In this document: piece by piece, positions 63,938 to 64,000 of the stretch
How the letters are laid out: every line of letters begins with the position of its first letter
Numbering within the stretch: position 1 is the stretch's first letter
DNA from: Chromatiales bacterium
GTDB taxonomy: Bacteria > Pseudomonadota > Gammaproteobacteria > SpSt-1174
Assembly (NCBI GenBank): GCA_014762505.1
Contig: JABURS010000028.1
Location: 56,107-120,106 of the forward strand
Direction of reading: 5' to 3'
Length of the DNA: 64,000 nucleotides
Position numbers and translations under genes: made by a program
Notes under the pieces: generated by a model
What the model saw: only the letters and a program-made list of their open reading frames with translations
Told to the model about the DNA's origin: nothing
The model's database searches: none

Positions 63938-64000
63938 CCCTGATTTTCCGGACACCCAGATAAGGGGATAATGCCCCGGAGAGGTGTCCGATGCAAAAGC
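63938..64000 (+). mobile_element. Possible left end of an insertion sequence (IS3-like), cut by the edge
   Basis: CCCCTGATTTTCCGGACACC (63938-63957) resembles IS3-family termini, and an ATG at 63991 (MQK..., preceded by GAGGTG) would start a transposase orfA. Only three full codons are visible, so this is tentative. Confidence 0.35.

Overview
The window looks like ordinary chromosome from a high-GC gammaproteobacterium. Almost every gene is a recognisable core gene, and the gene order matches several blocks familiar from gammaproteobacteria: mltD-yafS-rnhA-dnaQ, smpB/ratA/rnfH/bamE/recN, hrcA-grpE-dnaK-dnaJ, dapB-carAB-greA, yhbY/rlmE-ftsH-folP-glmM-tpiA-secG-tRNA-Leu, nuoA-N, and tRNA-fMet/rimP-nusA-infB-rbfA-truB-rpsO-pnp. 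HrcA/CIRCE, the mitochondrial-type NuoG and a membrane gene behind nuoN point away from Enterobacterales. A free-living lineage near Chromatiales is my guess, with low confidence.

Layout. 1-5.1 kb: a CHASE2 sensor protein cut by the left edge and lytic transglycosylase MltD on the minus strand, then a YafS-like methyltransferase, RNase HI and the DNA polymerase III proofreading subunit. 5.1-11.5 kb: SmpB, a Na+-dependent transporter, RatA, RnfH, BamE, Fur, RecN and NAD kinase. 11.5-16.6 kb: a heat-shock cluster with a 9-9-9 CIRCE operator in front of hrcA and sigma-32-like promoters in front of both grpE and dnaK. 16.7-23.1 kb: an exported DsrE-family protein, DapB, carbamoyl-phosphate synthetase and GreA. 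23.1-29.7 kb: YhbY, RlmE, FtsH, FolP, GlmM, TpiA, SecG and tRNA-Leu(GAG). 29.9-44.8 kb: the complete 14-gene complex I operon plus a small three-helix membrane protein. 44.9-54.9 kb: initiator tRNA, an orphan histidine kinase, and the nusA-infB translation/transcription operon, whose leader carries a consensus promoter and two terminator-like hairpins. 55-64 kb is more accessory: a YheT-type hydrolase with a small unknown protein, Tex, a LutABC-type lactate-utilisation cluster, an MFS transporter, a frameshifted small gene and what may be the edge of an insertion sequence. Non-coding repeats concentrate in this last part.

No gene cluster here looks like an undescribed defence, mobile or biosynthetic system. 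The observations most worth following are regulatory or structural: the nusA-operon leader, the dual HrcA/sigma-32 control, a 15-bp perfect hairpin in the carA leader, a five-hairpin array after tex, and an orphan kinase whose receiver-like N-terminus lacks the phosphoacceptor aspartate.
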